Shown: positions 41,005-50,895 of the stretch, in pieces
Layout of the letters: each line of letters opens with the position of its first letter
Numbering within the stretch: the stretch's first letter is position 1
NCBI GenBank assembly: GCA_026225945.1
Contig: JAMJFZ010002569.1
Location: forward strand, 62,001 to 126,000
Direction of reading: 5' to 3'
DNA: 64,000 nt
Origin: Cricetomys ansorgei
Taxonomy: Eukaryota; Chordata; Mammalia; Rodentia; Nesomyidae
Translations under genes and position numbers: made by a program
The notes under the pieces: model-generated
The model's input: only the letters and a program-made list of their open reading frames with translations
Told to the model about the DNA's origin: nothing
The model's database searches: none

Positions 41005-41610
41005 GGCAGCAACATGGCTCAGCAGTAAGGCACTTGAAACCAAGCCTAGGTCATCCGAGTTCTGTCCTTGGGACCCATGTCAGACAACTGACTCCTGCGA
41101 GTAGTCCTGCAACCTCACATGCATGCAGTGGCACATGCACATACATACACACACATGTGCAAGTTGTCCTCTGACCTCACATGTGTGCAGTGGCACATGC
41201 ACATACATACACACACATGTGCAAGTTGTCCTCTGACCTCACATGTGTGCAGTGGCACATGCACATACATACACACACATGTGCAAGTTGTCCTCTGACC
41301 TCACATGCATGCAGTGACACATGCACACACGCACACATACACACATGTGCAAGTTGTCCTCTGACCTCACATGCGTGCAGTGGCACATGCACATACATAT
41401 ACACATGTGCAAGTTGTCCTCTGACCTCACATGCGTGCAGTGGCACATGCACATACATATACACATGTGCAAGTTGTCCTCTGACCTCACATGCGTGCAG
41501 TGGCACATGCACATACATATACACATGTGCAAGTTGTCCTCTGACCTCACATGCATGCAGTGGCACATGCACGCACACACAAATACACACATGCAAATAA
41601 GTGTAATAAA
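41005..41610 (+). mobile_element. B2/B4-superfamily SINE with expanded tail
   Basis: Head and body: GGCAGCAACATGGCTCAGCA, CATCCGAGTTCTGTCCTTGG, GACAACTGACTCCTGCGAGT. The tail block CCTCTGACCTCACATGC is repeated eight times. The end is AATAAGTGTAATAAAACATT. Confidence 0.88.
41098..41592 (+). repeat. 60-bp tandem array, 8 copies, of a SINE tail
   Basis: AAGTTGTCCTCTGACCTCAC starts at 41161, 41223, 41285, 41351, 41411, 41471 and 41531, with a diverged first copy from 41098. The three copies from 41411 have an exact 60-bp period and are nearly identical. Open frames of 125-157 codons are artefacts. Confidence 0.96.
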
Positions 41611-42088
41611 ACATTTAAAGGGTCTACAGACATCGAAAGAGGAAAAAACTATGTTTAACAACAACAAAGCAATTATGCAAAAAAATCTGAAACAATAAAC
41701 TGAAATTCTCATGGATCTAAATAAATCCTAAGAGGTGAGTAACTGGTTCTCTCTCATTCAATTTCACAAATAAAATTGCATTATAATGACACATCTTAAG
41801 CAAAAAGTGGGGGAGGGGGAGGAGTACGAATCTGCTAGAGTCAAGTCCTACTGCAGGACATACTTAGCCCTAATCACACACATGTACCTGTCAAAGAGAT
41901 CAGGAATGCGGGAAAATATCTGTACCGCGTTCCTGACCCAACGGGGATAAAAAGCAAACATGCCGTCCCCAATGGCTGTTCTGCTAGGTGAAGCTGCGTT
42001 CGGTGCAGCAGACAGGGCTGACCCTGCTTACCACCCGCCGCCTGCAGCACAGGTTGGTTGGTGTGTTTCCCTTTGCTTGAGACATGCG
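41611..42088. other. unique sequence, no gene seen
   Basis: No repeat recognised. Confidence 0.45.
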
Positions 42089-42089
42089 T

Positions 42090-42301
42090 TGTTATTATGC
42101 AGAGTTTTGTTTCTGAGACGGTTTCACGTATGCCAGGCTCGCTTCTCACTGGTCATGTAAGGTGAATGAGCTTGAACTTCTGATCCTCCTGAGTGCTCGT
42201 GTGACAGCTGTATGCCACTGGGACTGGCTTATGCAGTGCTGGGGACAGACCCAGGGCTTTGTGCGGGCTGACTCTACCAACTGAGCTACATGTCCAGTAC
42301 A
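42090..42301 (-). mobile_element. ID+B1 chimeric SINE, antisense
   Basis: CTGAGACGGTTTCACGTATG, GAGCTTGAACTTCTGATCCT, TGTATGCCACTGGGACTGGC, GTGCTGGGGACAGACCCAGG and ACCAACTGAGCTACATGTCC, the last being the ID head. Confidence 0.92.
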
Positions 42302-42764
42302 GTGCGGAGATTTCCTGCACAAACTGTTCGCTGAAATGGAAGAAGTTCTGAGCTACGGACTCCAGACAAGTCTGAATTTGAGACCTCTTTGATCACTGGA
42401 CTCCCAACCCTGACTCAAACATCGAAGCAAATGGAGGTGGTTTTAAACCCTTCACCAACGAGTTCTCTCTCACATGGCTTCACAGATTCCTTGGGAACAC
42501 GCACAGCTCACCCTTCTGACCTGCTATCCGTCATACCCCCCTTTACTCAGCCCCAGTTTATGCTCGTCTCTTAGGTCATAAGATCCACACAGCTTCGAAT
42601 TGTATCTGGGGTCCTTCCAGCCCTTGATTCAATACCTCACACGGCTAATGCTTCCAACTCCAGTTCTCGTTAGTTACTCATCCAGAGCCCCTCCCTCTGC
42701 TATGCCTTGATCACTTAAAGAAAGCCACAAAATGGGCACAGGACAGTTTGTCATCTTGGAGACC
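42302..42764. other. unique sequence, no gene seen
   Basis: No repeat recognised. Confidence 0.45.
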
Positions 42765-42862
42765 CCATGGAGTCCTTCTTCTATCCCATAATGAGGTTAA
42801 TAAAAGCTGCCAGTTGTATCTGCCTTGCGGGCTGCTGTGAAGATCAGAGAGCAGATGTCTAT
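42765..42862 (+). mobile_element. MIR relic
   Basis: CCCATAATGAGGTTAATAAA, GCCAGTTGTATCTGCCTTGC and GGGCTGCTGTGAAGATCAGA match the MIR 3' block ('aaaatggggataataat…cctcatagggttgttgtgaggat'). Confidence 0.6.
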
Positions 42863-43194
42863 CCAAGCCTGAGGTTTGCTGTCAAGCCCGACACAGGTGT
42901 CCTCTGCTGTGACCCACTCTCACACAGCTTCATTCCAGTCTTACACAGCGTCTTTAGGGATTCTTCAGCAGGAGATTCTTGTTTCCTCATCTGATGAAAA
43001 AAAGGGTTAATGCAACATGCTTCTAAGCAGAAAGGGAAGGAGTGTCCGTCCATCCCTCTCACGAACGCTCCTGTAAGGAGGGCATGTAGGCATGCACAGA
43101 TACGCAGATCCCCACCACCATTCCCACTTGGGTCGTTAGCCATAAGTCTGGTTCCTGCTGACACTGAATTTTCGTTGGCTTTGATTTTTCTATT
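42863..43194. other. unique sequence, no gene seen
   Basis: No repeat recognised. Confidence 0.45.
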
Positions 43195-43435
43195 GTCCTT
43201 CCTTTGCTTTCTTCCTTCCTCCCTCCCTCCCTCCCTTCCTTCCTCCCTCCTTCCCTTCCTTCCTTCCTCCCTCCCTCCCTTCCTTCCTTCCTCCCTCCCT
43301 CCCTTCCTTCCTTCCTCCTTCCCTCCCTTCCTTCCTTCCTCCCTCCCTCCCTTCCTCCCTCCCTCCCTTCCTTCCTTCCTCCCTCCCTCCCTTTATCTCT
43401 CTCCCTCTCCCTCCTTCCCTCCTCCTCCTCTCCCA
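43195..43435. repeat. (CCTT/CCCT)n polypyrimidine tract
   Basis: CCTTCCTTCC and CCCTCCCTCC blocks alternate with a period of about 35-40 bp over 240 bp. Confidence 0.97.
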
Positions 43436-43760
43436 CCCTGGCATCACAGAATGACCAGACACTTGACCCGCAGGGCTGCTGACACACCTTTTGCACACCA
43501 ACCTATCAGGCTCAACTCAGAGAAATCAACACAATCGAGCAGACCTTGAGGGGCCTCCAGAAACCTACTGGGGACGCTTTACCCATTCTGCTGAGATTTT
43601 GAACAGAGACGTTTCCATTTTTCCTGTGGCCTTGCCTGTGTGTGTGGTGTGATACCCTCCCCAGATTCAAGTGTCCACTAATCTATCAAAGACAAAAAGA
43701 AGCTCAGTGGCCTGGAATCCTGAACAATTAAAAATCTGAGTATATATAATACATGTTAAA
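43436..43760. other. unique sequence, no gene seen
   Basis: No repeat recognised. Confidence 0.45.
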
Positions 43761-43761
43761 T

Positions 43762-43880
43762 ATAACACACACACACACGCGCACGCGCACGCACACACGC
43801 ACACACGCTCATGCACATGTACACGCGCACACGCACGCATGCGCACGCGCACATGCATGCACACGCACGCACACGCACGG
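43762..43880. repeat. (CA/CG)n alternating purine-pyrimidine tract
   Basis: CACACGCGCACGCGCACGCA-type sequence, rich in CG dinucleotides and alternating almost throughout. Confidence 0.96.
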
Positions 43881-43936
43881 TGTTGGGAATGCTGACACAG
43901 CTGCAAAAACATGAAGAACTCCTATTAAGACACTAA

Positions 43937-44106
43937 GGAGCAGGGCACTGGTGCTTTACCTCTTTAATCCCAGCACTCGGGAGGCAGAGGCGGGTAGACC
44001 TCCGTGAGTTCAAGGCCAGCCTGGTCTACAGAGTGACTAGCACTGGTCAGCCAGAGCTACAGCAGAGAAACCCTGTCTCGAAACAAACAAAAATGAAAAC
44101 AAACAA
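43937..44106 (+). mobile_element. B1 SINE, full length, well preserved
   Basis: CTCTTTAATCCCAGCACTCG, GGAGGCAGAGGCGGGTAGAC, CTCCGTGAGTTCAAGGCCAG, CCTGGTCTACAGAGTGACTA and GAAACCCTGTCTCGAAACAA. Confidence 0.97.
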
Positions 44107-44119
44107 AGGACAGCAACTG

Positions 44120-44212
44120 TGTCTGCCCACGGCAGCACAGACCTAGAACCCCAGCCCTGGAAGGCTGAAGCAGAAGGACGACAAGACCCTGTCTCAGAAA
44201 CAAAAACAACAT
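44120..44212 (+). mobile_element. B1-like SINE, internally deleted
   Basis: CAGACCTAGAACCCCAGCCC, TGGAAGGCTGAAGCAGAAGG and ACAAGACCCTGTCTCAGAAA. The middle third is missing. Confidence 0.7.
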
Positions 44213-44235
44213 ACTAAAATAAACTATCAAAAACG

Positions 44236-44325
44236 GACGATGAGGCTGAGGATCGCCTCGGCGGGAAAGGCGATTGGCGATCGAGCTCGAGGACCTGGGT
44301 TCTGCTCCCCAGCACTCACAAAGGG
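44236..44325 (+). mobile_element. ID-type SINE
   Basis: GACGATGAGGCTGAGGATCG, CGAGGACCTGGGTTCTGCTC and CCCCAGCACTCACAAAG. The head contains an unusual GATCGCC…GGCGATC inverted repeat. Confidence 0.65.
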
Positions 44326-45610
44326 AGAGTTTCTATCCGCAGACGAAGCTCCCCTCCCCTTGGCTAGCGGCACACTTTGAGAGCGTGTAAACGCTGGTGA
44401 ACTTTGCGGTGGGAACAGCGCCAAGCCACCCCAGTTCCCACTTCCAGTCGGGGATGTTTGTGCTCTTTGTATCTGACAGGATGTGTTTAGAGGAGGGATT
44501 TCCCTGGCCGCTGCTGCCCAGAGAAAGATGGTGCCTGAAGAAGAATGAGGGGAAACGAGAGCCTGTGTGTCTCATGGTAAACAGGGAGGCCGGAAGCATC
44601 CATCTGGAACACAGTCAGAAACAAAAAGAAACTCTTCACGCTGCAGAGCTGGAGAGCCAAGGCTTGCCCTCGAGAAGGAGCAGCTCGGATGGAGCTTTGC
44701 TGGATGACAGACTTAAAGGGGAGGCAGGCTGCATGGGAGCACAGAGAAACTGGGAGCACTTACAGCAGCCAGAGCCTGTGCTAGAGAAAGAGAGAAGGGG
44801 CAGTAGGACGAGAGAGCACTCAGGTTCTGTTGTTGAGAAAGCCCTGAGTTTAAAATTCAGCCCACAGTCTCCCACAGTTGCTTTCTGGGGAGTCCAGTGT
44901 TCCTGGCACTAAGCTCGGGCCTGGCAGCACCTCAGGTGACCCCGAGAATAACAGCATGGGGAGAAAGCTACCGTATGTTTCAAGATCTGCGAATGCTTCG
45001 TAATCAAGTCACAGTGAGGAGGAGAGCCTGGGCTGGACTTGGCGTTACTGCGATTCACCTAGTGGGAATTATGGACGCGTATTTCGTATAATTAGGGTCA
45101 AGAATGGATTTGGAATAATGGAAGGGAAATGCCCTGAGCACAAAGCCAGTTCAGTTGGCGTGATTTCTACTCTGGAGAACAGCGAAGTCTGGCAATAATT
45201 AATCAAGCAAGAGGAAATGAGAGAGACCACAGTCAGGCTATTCTCTGCGCAAACCAAGGGCAAGTAACCGGGAGCTGTAGCAAGCAGCAGTGGAAGGGGC
45301 CTCTCGAAGACAGTGCTGCATTGTGGGTAATAGCTTGTTTCTGAAGCACCTTGGGAAGTTTTGTGAATGCTAATTTAATTGTGCGGTAGGGCAGGGAAGT
45401 AAGGAGTCCTTGTTTTACCCATGGTAGGCATACTGGGAGCTGGGCCTCCTTGAGGCTCACTGGGGGCCCTAGAATGAGATGACCTGGTAAAAGGTATAAA
45501 CAAGATTTTAAAAGGAGAGGAAATAACAACCAGAGTTATTATGAGCATAGCTGATGAGGAAAATCAGGGGTTCAGCAGATCTATGATGCTTAGAACAGAC
45601 TTTCCCTTCA
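44326..45610. other. unique sequence, no gene seen
   Basis: A 171-codon plus-strand frame (44397-44912) overlaps minus-strand frames and shows no domain. 45060-45400 has several ATTA/TAAT sites in otherwise unremarkable sequence. Confidence 0.4.
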
Positions 45611-45885
45611 GAGTGAGAAACGGTGGGGGGAGGGAGAAGCAGCAGGAGGGGGGGTGAAGAGGAGGAGGAGGAGGGGGAGGAGGAGGAGGGGGAGGAGGAG
45701 GAGGGGGAGGAGGAGGAGGGGGAGGAGGAGGGGGAGGAGGAGGAGGGGGAGGAGGAGGGGAGGAGGAGGAGGGGAGGAGGAGGAGGGGAGAAGAAGGGGA
45801 GGAGGAGGAGGGGGAGGAGGAGGGGGAGGAGGAGGGGGAGGAGGAGGAGGGGGAGAAGGAGGGGGAGGAGGAGGAGTTGTTCTGA
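45611..45885. repeat. (GGA)n/(GGGGGA) polypurine tract
   Basis: GAGGAGGAGGGGGAGG units over about 275 bp with no pyrimidine over long stretches. It has many G4-capable G-runs. Poly-Gly/Glu/Arg and poly-Pro/Leu frames are artefacts. Confidence 0.98.
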
Positions 45886-46540
45886 GCCTAAGGGCTATCA
45901 AGCTATGTGCAAGAAAGAATGGCAATGGAACCCTCAAACTGGCTTCAGATGGTTCTTGGACCCCAATCTGCTAGAGACTGGCTCTCAGCGTGAAGTCTGA
46001 GGTTCAAGTACGGCAACTGGCTGCTGGTGGATGCCCAGGACCCAGCACCGAGGGCTCACGTGGCCCTTGTTGCAGTTGCTCTGTGTTCCCTTGGCTGATC
46101 CCACCAGACGCGAGGATTCCCAGGGCTGAATCAGGCGGTAACGCAAGATTCTTCATAGACACCAGACAAGACGAATGGGTAGACGGAGACACAGAAGCAA
46201 CAGAGTGTAAGAACACCCCACGTCTCAGTGGCTAGAACCACAGTTACTCTCTCGTGCAACAACCTGGATGTACGCAGTCCAGCGCAAACGCAATAGCTTC
46301 AAGATGGTAGGACCCAGGCTACTTCAGTCTTGTTCCTCCGCTAACTCTAGCATGGGTCCTCAGTAGAGTGCTTTACGGTTCCATGACGACATTCCAGCAG
46401 GAGAGGAGAAAGGAGAATCTTTAGGGAGAAACTGGAAAGTGATAGGTTCAATTATCACCTCTGCTTGAATCCCATTGGCCTGGAAGTAGTCATGTGATAT
46501 ATAATCACACCTAACTGCAAGGGGGATGGGGTGGGAAATT
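45886..46540. other. unique sequence, no gene seen
   Basis: No repeat firmly recognised. CACGTCTCAGTGGCTAGAAC near 46220 may be a scrap of an old LTR. Confidence 0.4.
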
Positions 46541-47024
46541 GTGTGTGTGTGTGTGTATGTGTGTGCATGTACATGTATGTGTGTATATGTGTGTATATGT
46601 ATGTATATGTGTGTATGTGTGTGTATGTGTATATGTATGTGTGTATGTGTGTGCATGTACATGTATGTGTGTATATGTGTGTATATGTATGTATATGTGT
46701 GTATGTGTATATGTATGTGTGTATGTGTGTGTATGTGTGTGCATGTACCTGTATGTGTGTATATGTGTATATATGTATGTATATGTGTGTATGTGTGTGT
46801 ATGTGTGTATGTGTGTGTATGTGTGTATGTGTGTGTATGTGTGTATGTGTGTATGTGTGTATATGTATGTGTGTGTATGTGTGTGCATGTACATGTATGT
46901 GTGTATATGTGTGTATATGTATGTATATGTGTGTATGTGTGTGTATGTGTATATGTATGTGTGTATGTGTGTGTGTATGTGTATATATGTATGTGTGTGT
47001 ATGTGTGTATGTATGTGTATGCCT

Positions 47025-47057
<33 letters not shown>

Positions 47058-47058
47058 A
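46541..47058. repeat. (TG/TATG)n array with 88-bp higher-order unit
   Basis: The marker GCATGTAC(A/C)TGTATG occurs at 46565, 46653, 46741 and 46883, spaced 88, 88 and 142 bp. Frames of up to 264 codons on both strands are artefacts. Confidence 0.97.
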
Positions 47059-47464
47059 GTGTGTTTCTATGAAAGCAGAAGAGAGGCAGTCTGAAGAAGC
47101 ATGGTGTGCTGGCAGCCATGTCTTCAGCTCTGTGTTCGAAGTCTCCACCCCCACCTTCCTTCACCAATTGCTCTTCTCCTTCCTCTCCTGTGCTCACACA
47201 GCACCTCTGGACATTCCCTTGCAGTTCCTGTGCTAAGACACTGTGGCCCAGCTCAGCACTGGCTTCTTGTCCTCCTTCCATACTCTCTTCTTGCCAGAGC
47301 ATCTGGGAAGCAGCCTCCCCTCAAAGTACCACCTGGTCTCGACTCCTTAATCAACCGCTTCCCTAAGTGCATCCAGGGTCTCCTGTTTTGGGAAGCGGCT
47401 CTAACACTTTCTGAACTCTGTGTGCTCAAAATTACCAAACACTAAAATGTCAAGACACGCTAAT
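47059..47464. other. unique sequence, no gene seen
   Basis: No repeat recognised. Confidence 0.45.
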
Positions 47465-47465
47465 C

Positions 47466-47592
47466 TGGGCTGCTGGGTTGACTCAGTGGATAAAGGTACT
47501 TGCTGCTGCAAAGCCTGAGAAACGATTGATTCCTGAGACTAGCTTCATAAAGTGTCCTCTAGCCATCATACATGCACTGTGGTATACCACAT
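47466..47592 (+). mobile_element. B2/B4-superfamily SINE
   Basis: GGGCTGCTGGGTTGACTCAG, TGGATAAAGGTACTTGCTGC, GATTGATTCCTGAGACTAGC and AAAGTGTCCTCTAGCCATCA. Confidence 0.8.
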
Positions 47593-47922
47593 GCCCCACA
47601 CACACACACTCACACACACATGCATACATACATACACATATACACACACATACACACATATATACATACACATATACACACATATATACACATAAACACA
47701 CACACATACATGTCCACACACATAACACACACATATATACATACACACACACATATACACATAAACACACACACATACATGTCCACACACATAACACACA
47801 CATATATACATATACACACACATACACACACACACATACACATACACACACATACATACACACGTACACACATATATACACACATACACACATATATACA
47901 CATAAGCACACACACAGGAGAG
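47590..47922. repeat. (CA/TACA)n array, SINE tail, with 69-bp unit
   Basis: CATGTCCACACACATAACAC occurs at 47709 and 47778 (69 bp apart) with matching flanks. A short (GA)n follows to 47945. Confidence 0.96.
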
Positions 47923-48075
47923 AGAGAGAGGGAGAGGAGAGAAGGTGGGTATATGTACATTTTTTAACATACAAATCAAGAAGCACGCTGCCCTGGTGGT
48001 GACTGGAGTAAACAGGCACAGCAGAGCGCTGGCTAGCCAGTGCACAATGGCCAGCTCACATGGACAGTAGAGCAA

Positions 48076-48180
48076 GGACCCAGAGAGGCCCGTGAAGAAC
48101 CTGGACCCCGAGAGGCCCGTGAAGAACCTGGACCCCGGAGGCCCATGAAGAACCTGGACCCGGAGAGGCCCGTGAAGCTC
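48076..48180. repeat. 27-bp minisatellite, 4 copies
   Basis: GGACC(C)CGAGAGGCCCGTGA starts at 48076, 48103, 48130 and 48156 (27, 27 and 26 bp apart). The 27-bp unit keeps a reading frame (GPREAREEP), but nothing else suggests coding. Confidence 0.93.
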
Positions 48181-48257
48181 AGCACCATCAGGACTCAGTC
48201 ACAGCTGCTGAACCCCCTTTTGGAGCCAGAGGAAGTCATACACGCTCCCTGCTGTGG

Positions 48258-48478
48258 CTCACATGTGTTTGGACACTCGGTCATCAGTGGTGATGTTTGG
48301 AAGGTTGTGGAGCCTTTGGGGTGGACTTTGGGCTCCCTCCCTCTGCTTTCCACTCTCTGTTCCTGATCTCTGCTGCTGCTGTGCCCTCCCTGCTGGTGGA
48401 GTTCCCTCCAACCACAGGCAAAGAAATCCTCCTGAAGGGCACTTCTCAGGTGTTTAGTCACAGAACAACAAATGTAGC
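48258..48478 (+). mobile_element. MaLR-like LTR, decayed
   Basis: ACATGTGTTTGGACACTCGG, TGATGTTTGGAAGGTTGTGG, AGCCTTTGGGGTGGACTTTG, CAACCACAGGCAAAGAAATC and TTAGTCACAGAACAACAAAT follow the sense LTR order with deletions. Confidence 0.6.
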
Positions 48479-48899
48479 AAAGCCACTCCCCCAACCCCTC
48501 CCCCGGCCAACCACGGAGAACACCGCCCTTCTAGTTAGGCGGCCTCCAGCCTCCCCAAGCCAACAGCCCGCGTGGGGGTGGGGCACACCTGAAACCTTCC
48601 TGTGAGTCTTGTAAAGCTCTCTCGCCCTTCTGCCCACTTTGGTGTCTTTGCTAATGGCTGCTGACGGTGCTGAATGCCTTGCAGGGGCAAGTTCTGCTCA
48701 AATACCCTCTGCTTGCTTTCCTTTGGTGTCCTTGCAAGAGACCCACTGAGCTGAACATTTAAGGTCTGTGCTATCTTGTCAGCAATCTTTATGCTGATTG
48801 CTCTGTATATCATATTGATTAAATAATCTTAAATAAAGAGAGAATAACAATCAGGACCAGGAAAAGGAAATAAAAATACAGGGTAAAATTTTTTGAAAG
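48479..48899. other. unique sequence, no gene seen
   Basis: No repeat recognised. Confidence 0.45.
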
Positions 48900-48905
48900 T
48901 GCCCT

Positions 48906-49226
48906 TGTAGCAGTTTGCGGCTGTGGCGGCTCAGCCAAGAAGACATGGAGGCATTCTCACAGGTGCAAACCCTGCCAGACTTCAGCAGGCTGTCCTGGAC
49001 AGCACCACACTGGACAGAGGAACCCCGAGCATCCGAGCACAGGTGTCTTTATTGATCCAGAGCTCCTCAGGTGCTCCACTGACAGCACGTGCAGATCATG
49101 AGCAATCAAACATCCTCCACATACATCCAACACCTGCAGACAATAAAAAATGCCAAGGCTAGGTAACCCTACATCCACACACAAAACAATTATTTTAAAC
49201 ACAACCAAAAACAAACTTTCATGACA
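48906..49226 (-). repeat. 3' LTR of the ERVK-like element
   Basis: On the minus strand it starts TGTCATGAAAG and ends GCTACA, giving TG…CA ends. The AATAAA complement lies in CTTTATTGATCC near 49050. It is homologous over its length to 50578-50895. Confidence 0.92.
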
Positions 49227-49240
49227 TTACCCCTTTTCTG
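49227..49240 (-). other. polypurine tract
   Basis: On the minus strand CAGAAAAGGGGTAA directly precedes the 3' LTR. This is the expected site for plus-strand priming. Confidence 0.7.
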
Positions 49241-50557
49241 TATAAGACAAAAAAACAAAACAAAACAAAAAAAACTTTATCTCTACAACACAATTTAATA
49301 CTACATCAGCAAAATCATTTATAAGAAGATTGGTAATGCAGAGGACCAAATGAAACCAAACATCTATCAAGCTTTCACAATGTCTTTGGACAGCAGAAAA
49401 TCATGATCAATGTCCAATTATCTGGAATTCACTCATGATCTTCTGGGCTCCTCCAAAGGGCTTGGATCACTTCTCTAGCTCTGCCCTCTGCAGCACACAC
49501 AGCTTGTCCTCCAGGCTCTGGCTGGCTCCCCTCCACTGCTGCTGCTGTTCTTGGTGGTCATCACATGGTACTGGCATCTTCAAAACACTGGAGTCCCTTG
49601 CTGCAACTGGGCTGCACTTTCACCAATAGCCTCTCCTGGGCTCTCTTCATGGTGCTAAGCCTCAACTTCTTTGCATGACTCCTTCAATCTGAACCTTCAA
49701 CTGCTACTGAGACTGTACTTTTACCAATGACCTCTCCTGGCCTCTCACAGTGCTCTCCATGAGTTGCTCTCCATGAGCCCTTCATGCCTACAAAACCAAT
49801 CCCCCTGGGTAACTCTTATAGTACCAAGTTCGGCTGCCAGCACAAAATACAGCCTTGGCCAGTTCTGTGTACTGACCCTGAGGAAACGCTTTCCAGATTT
49901 TAAGATAGAGCCTGATTTGCAGGGAAAACAACTGGTCAGTTCAAATAAATGGTTTCTGGGCTCCAAGCCTTGGCTTCCACAACAGCAGGGTATCTTGGGC
50001 CGGTGGGAAGAATCTGTGGTTGAAACATTCTGGCAGTTTGGCATTCTTTGTCACCACTGCTGTGGGGAAGCATATGCCCTTCTTTATAGACCCCAAACAC
50101 AAGACCCATTTGGGATTCACACACACACAAAGCCAGCAACAAACTCAGCTTATAGAACAGTACGCTCTGGTTTCTGTTTCCTGTGTCCTGGCTTCTGCCA
50201 GCAGCAGGAGGGAGAGTCAGCACTATGATCAGGAAAAGTCTTTGAAATCTTGCTTCTTCCCTGGTCCCAGCTGAATTTTTTGTTTTTACCATGAAAATGT
50301 CTTTCTGTAAAGGCCTCTACTCTGTGGCTCTCACTTTTGAGCCCTCTTTCTCACTTAATTTCCACAATTTTCTCTTTGTAGAGGCGTACTTCCTTCCTCT
50401 CTCTCCTCTTCCTTCAGGAAACTTCCACTCACTATTTTTGCACATATATAATCTCTGTCCTCTAGATGCTGCTCTGAGCGTACTTTACCAGACTCTGTGA
50501 GGTCTGGAGTTTCTTTCTTGGTCTTCTTTGTCTCCATGTGGATGAGCATGACTTCGG

Positions 50558-50577
50558 GCCCCACATTGCGGGCACCA
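50558..50577 (-). other. primer-binding site, tRNA-Lys-like
   Basis: The minus strand reads TGGTGCCCGCAATGTGGGGC directly after the 5' LTR. It resembles the tRNA-Lys(1,2) site TGGCGCCCAACGTGGGGC used by class II elements, with a few changes and a small insertion. Confidence 0.6.
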
Positions 50578-50895
50578 CTTTAGCCGCTGTGGTGGCTCAA
50601 CCAAGAAGACAAAGAGGCATTTTCATATGTAGAAGCCCTGCCAGACCTCAGCAGAGGGAACCACCATCCTCCTGGCCAGCGCCATACTTGAAAATGGAAC
50701 CATGAGTGTCTTTATTGATCCAGAATTTCTCAGGTGTTCTACTGATAGCAGGTGCAGATTATAAGCAATCAAACATCCCCCACATACATCCAACACCTGC
50801 AGACCATACAAAATGCCAAGACCTAGGCAACCCTTCCTCCAACAGTGCACAAAACAATTATTTTAAACACAACTGAAAATAAACTTCCACAACAT
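50578..50895 (-). repeat. 5' LTR of the ERVK-like element
   Basis: Minus-strand start TGTTGTGGAAG. Shared blocks with the other LTR include GTGTCTTTATTGATCCAGA, CATACATCCAACACCTGCAG and ACAAAACAATTATTTTAAAC. The terminal CA is not clear because the end next to the primer-binding site is altered. Confidence 0.88.

Larger units (their letters stand above)
48906..50895 (-). mobile_element. complete nonautonomous LTR retrotransposon (ERVK-like), 1990 bp
   Basis: Two direct repeats of about 320 bp flank a 1.33-kb interior. The element is bounded by TGCCCT on both sides (48900-48905 and 50896-50901), a 6-bp target duplication typical of class II (ERVK) insertion. LTR AATAAA signals, primer-binding site and polypurine tract all place it on the minus strand. 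The interior has no gag, protease, polymerase or envelope homology that I can see, and its frames are under 155 codons, so enzymes must have come from another element. The LTR pair is clearly diverged by eye, so the insertion is not recent. Confidence 0.92.

Noticed and set aside
41098..41592. Regularly spaced repeats resembling a CRISPR array
   Set aside because: Units are contiguous with no unique spacers, and the sequence is a SINE tail in a mammalian genome.
45608..46000. Gly/Arg/Glu-rich and poly-Pro/Leu frames resembling RGG or proline-rich proteins
   Set aside because: They arise from the (GGA)n tract and exist in several frames on both strands.
46360..47302. Overlapping 263-264-codon minus-strand frames
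   Set aside because: They run mainly through the TG/TATG array; neither the array nor the ends show a domain.
49764..50228. 154-codon plus-strand frame in the LTR element
   Set aside because: It is antisense to the element and unlike any retroviral protein.
48906..50895. Active endogenous retrovirus
   Set aside because: The element has no viral genes and its LTRs are diverged; it is a nonautonomous, old insertion.
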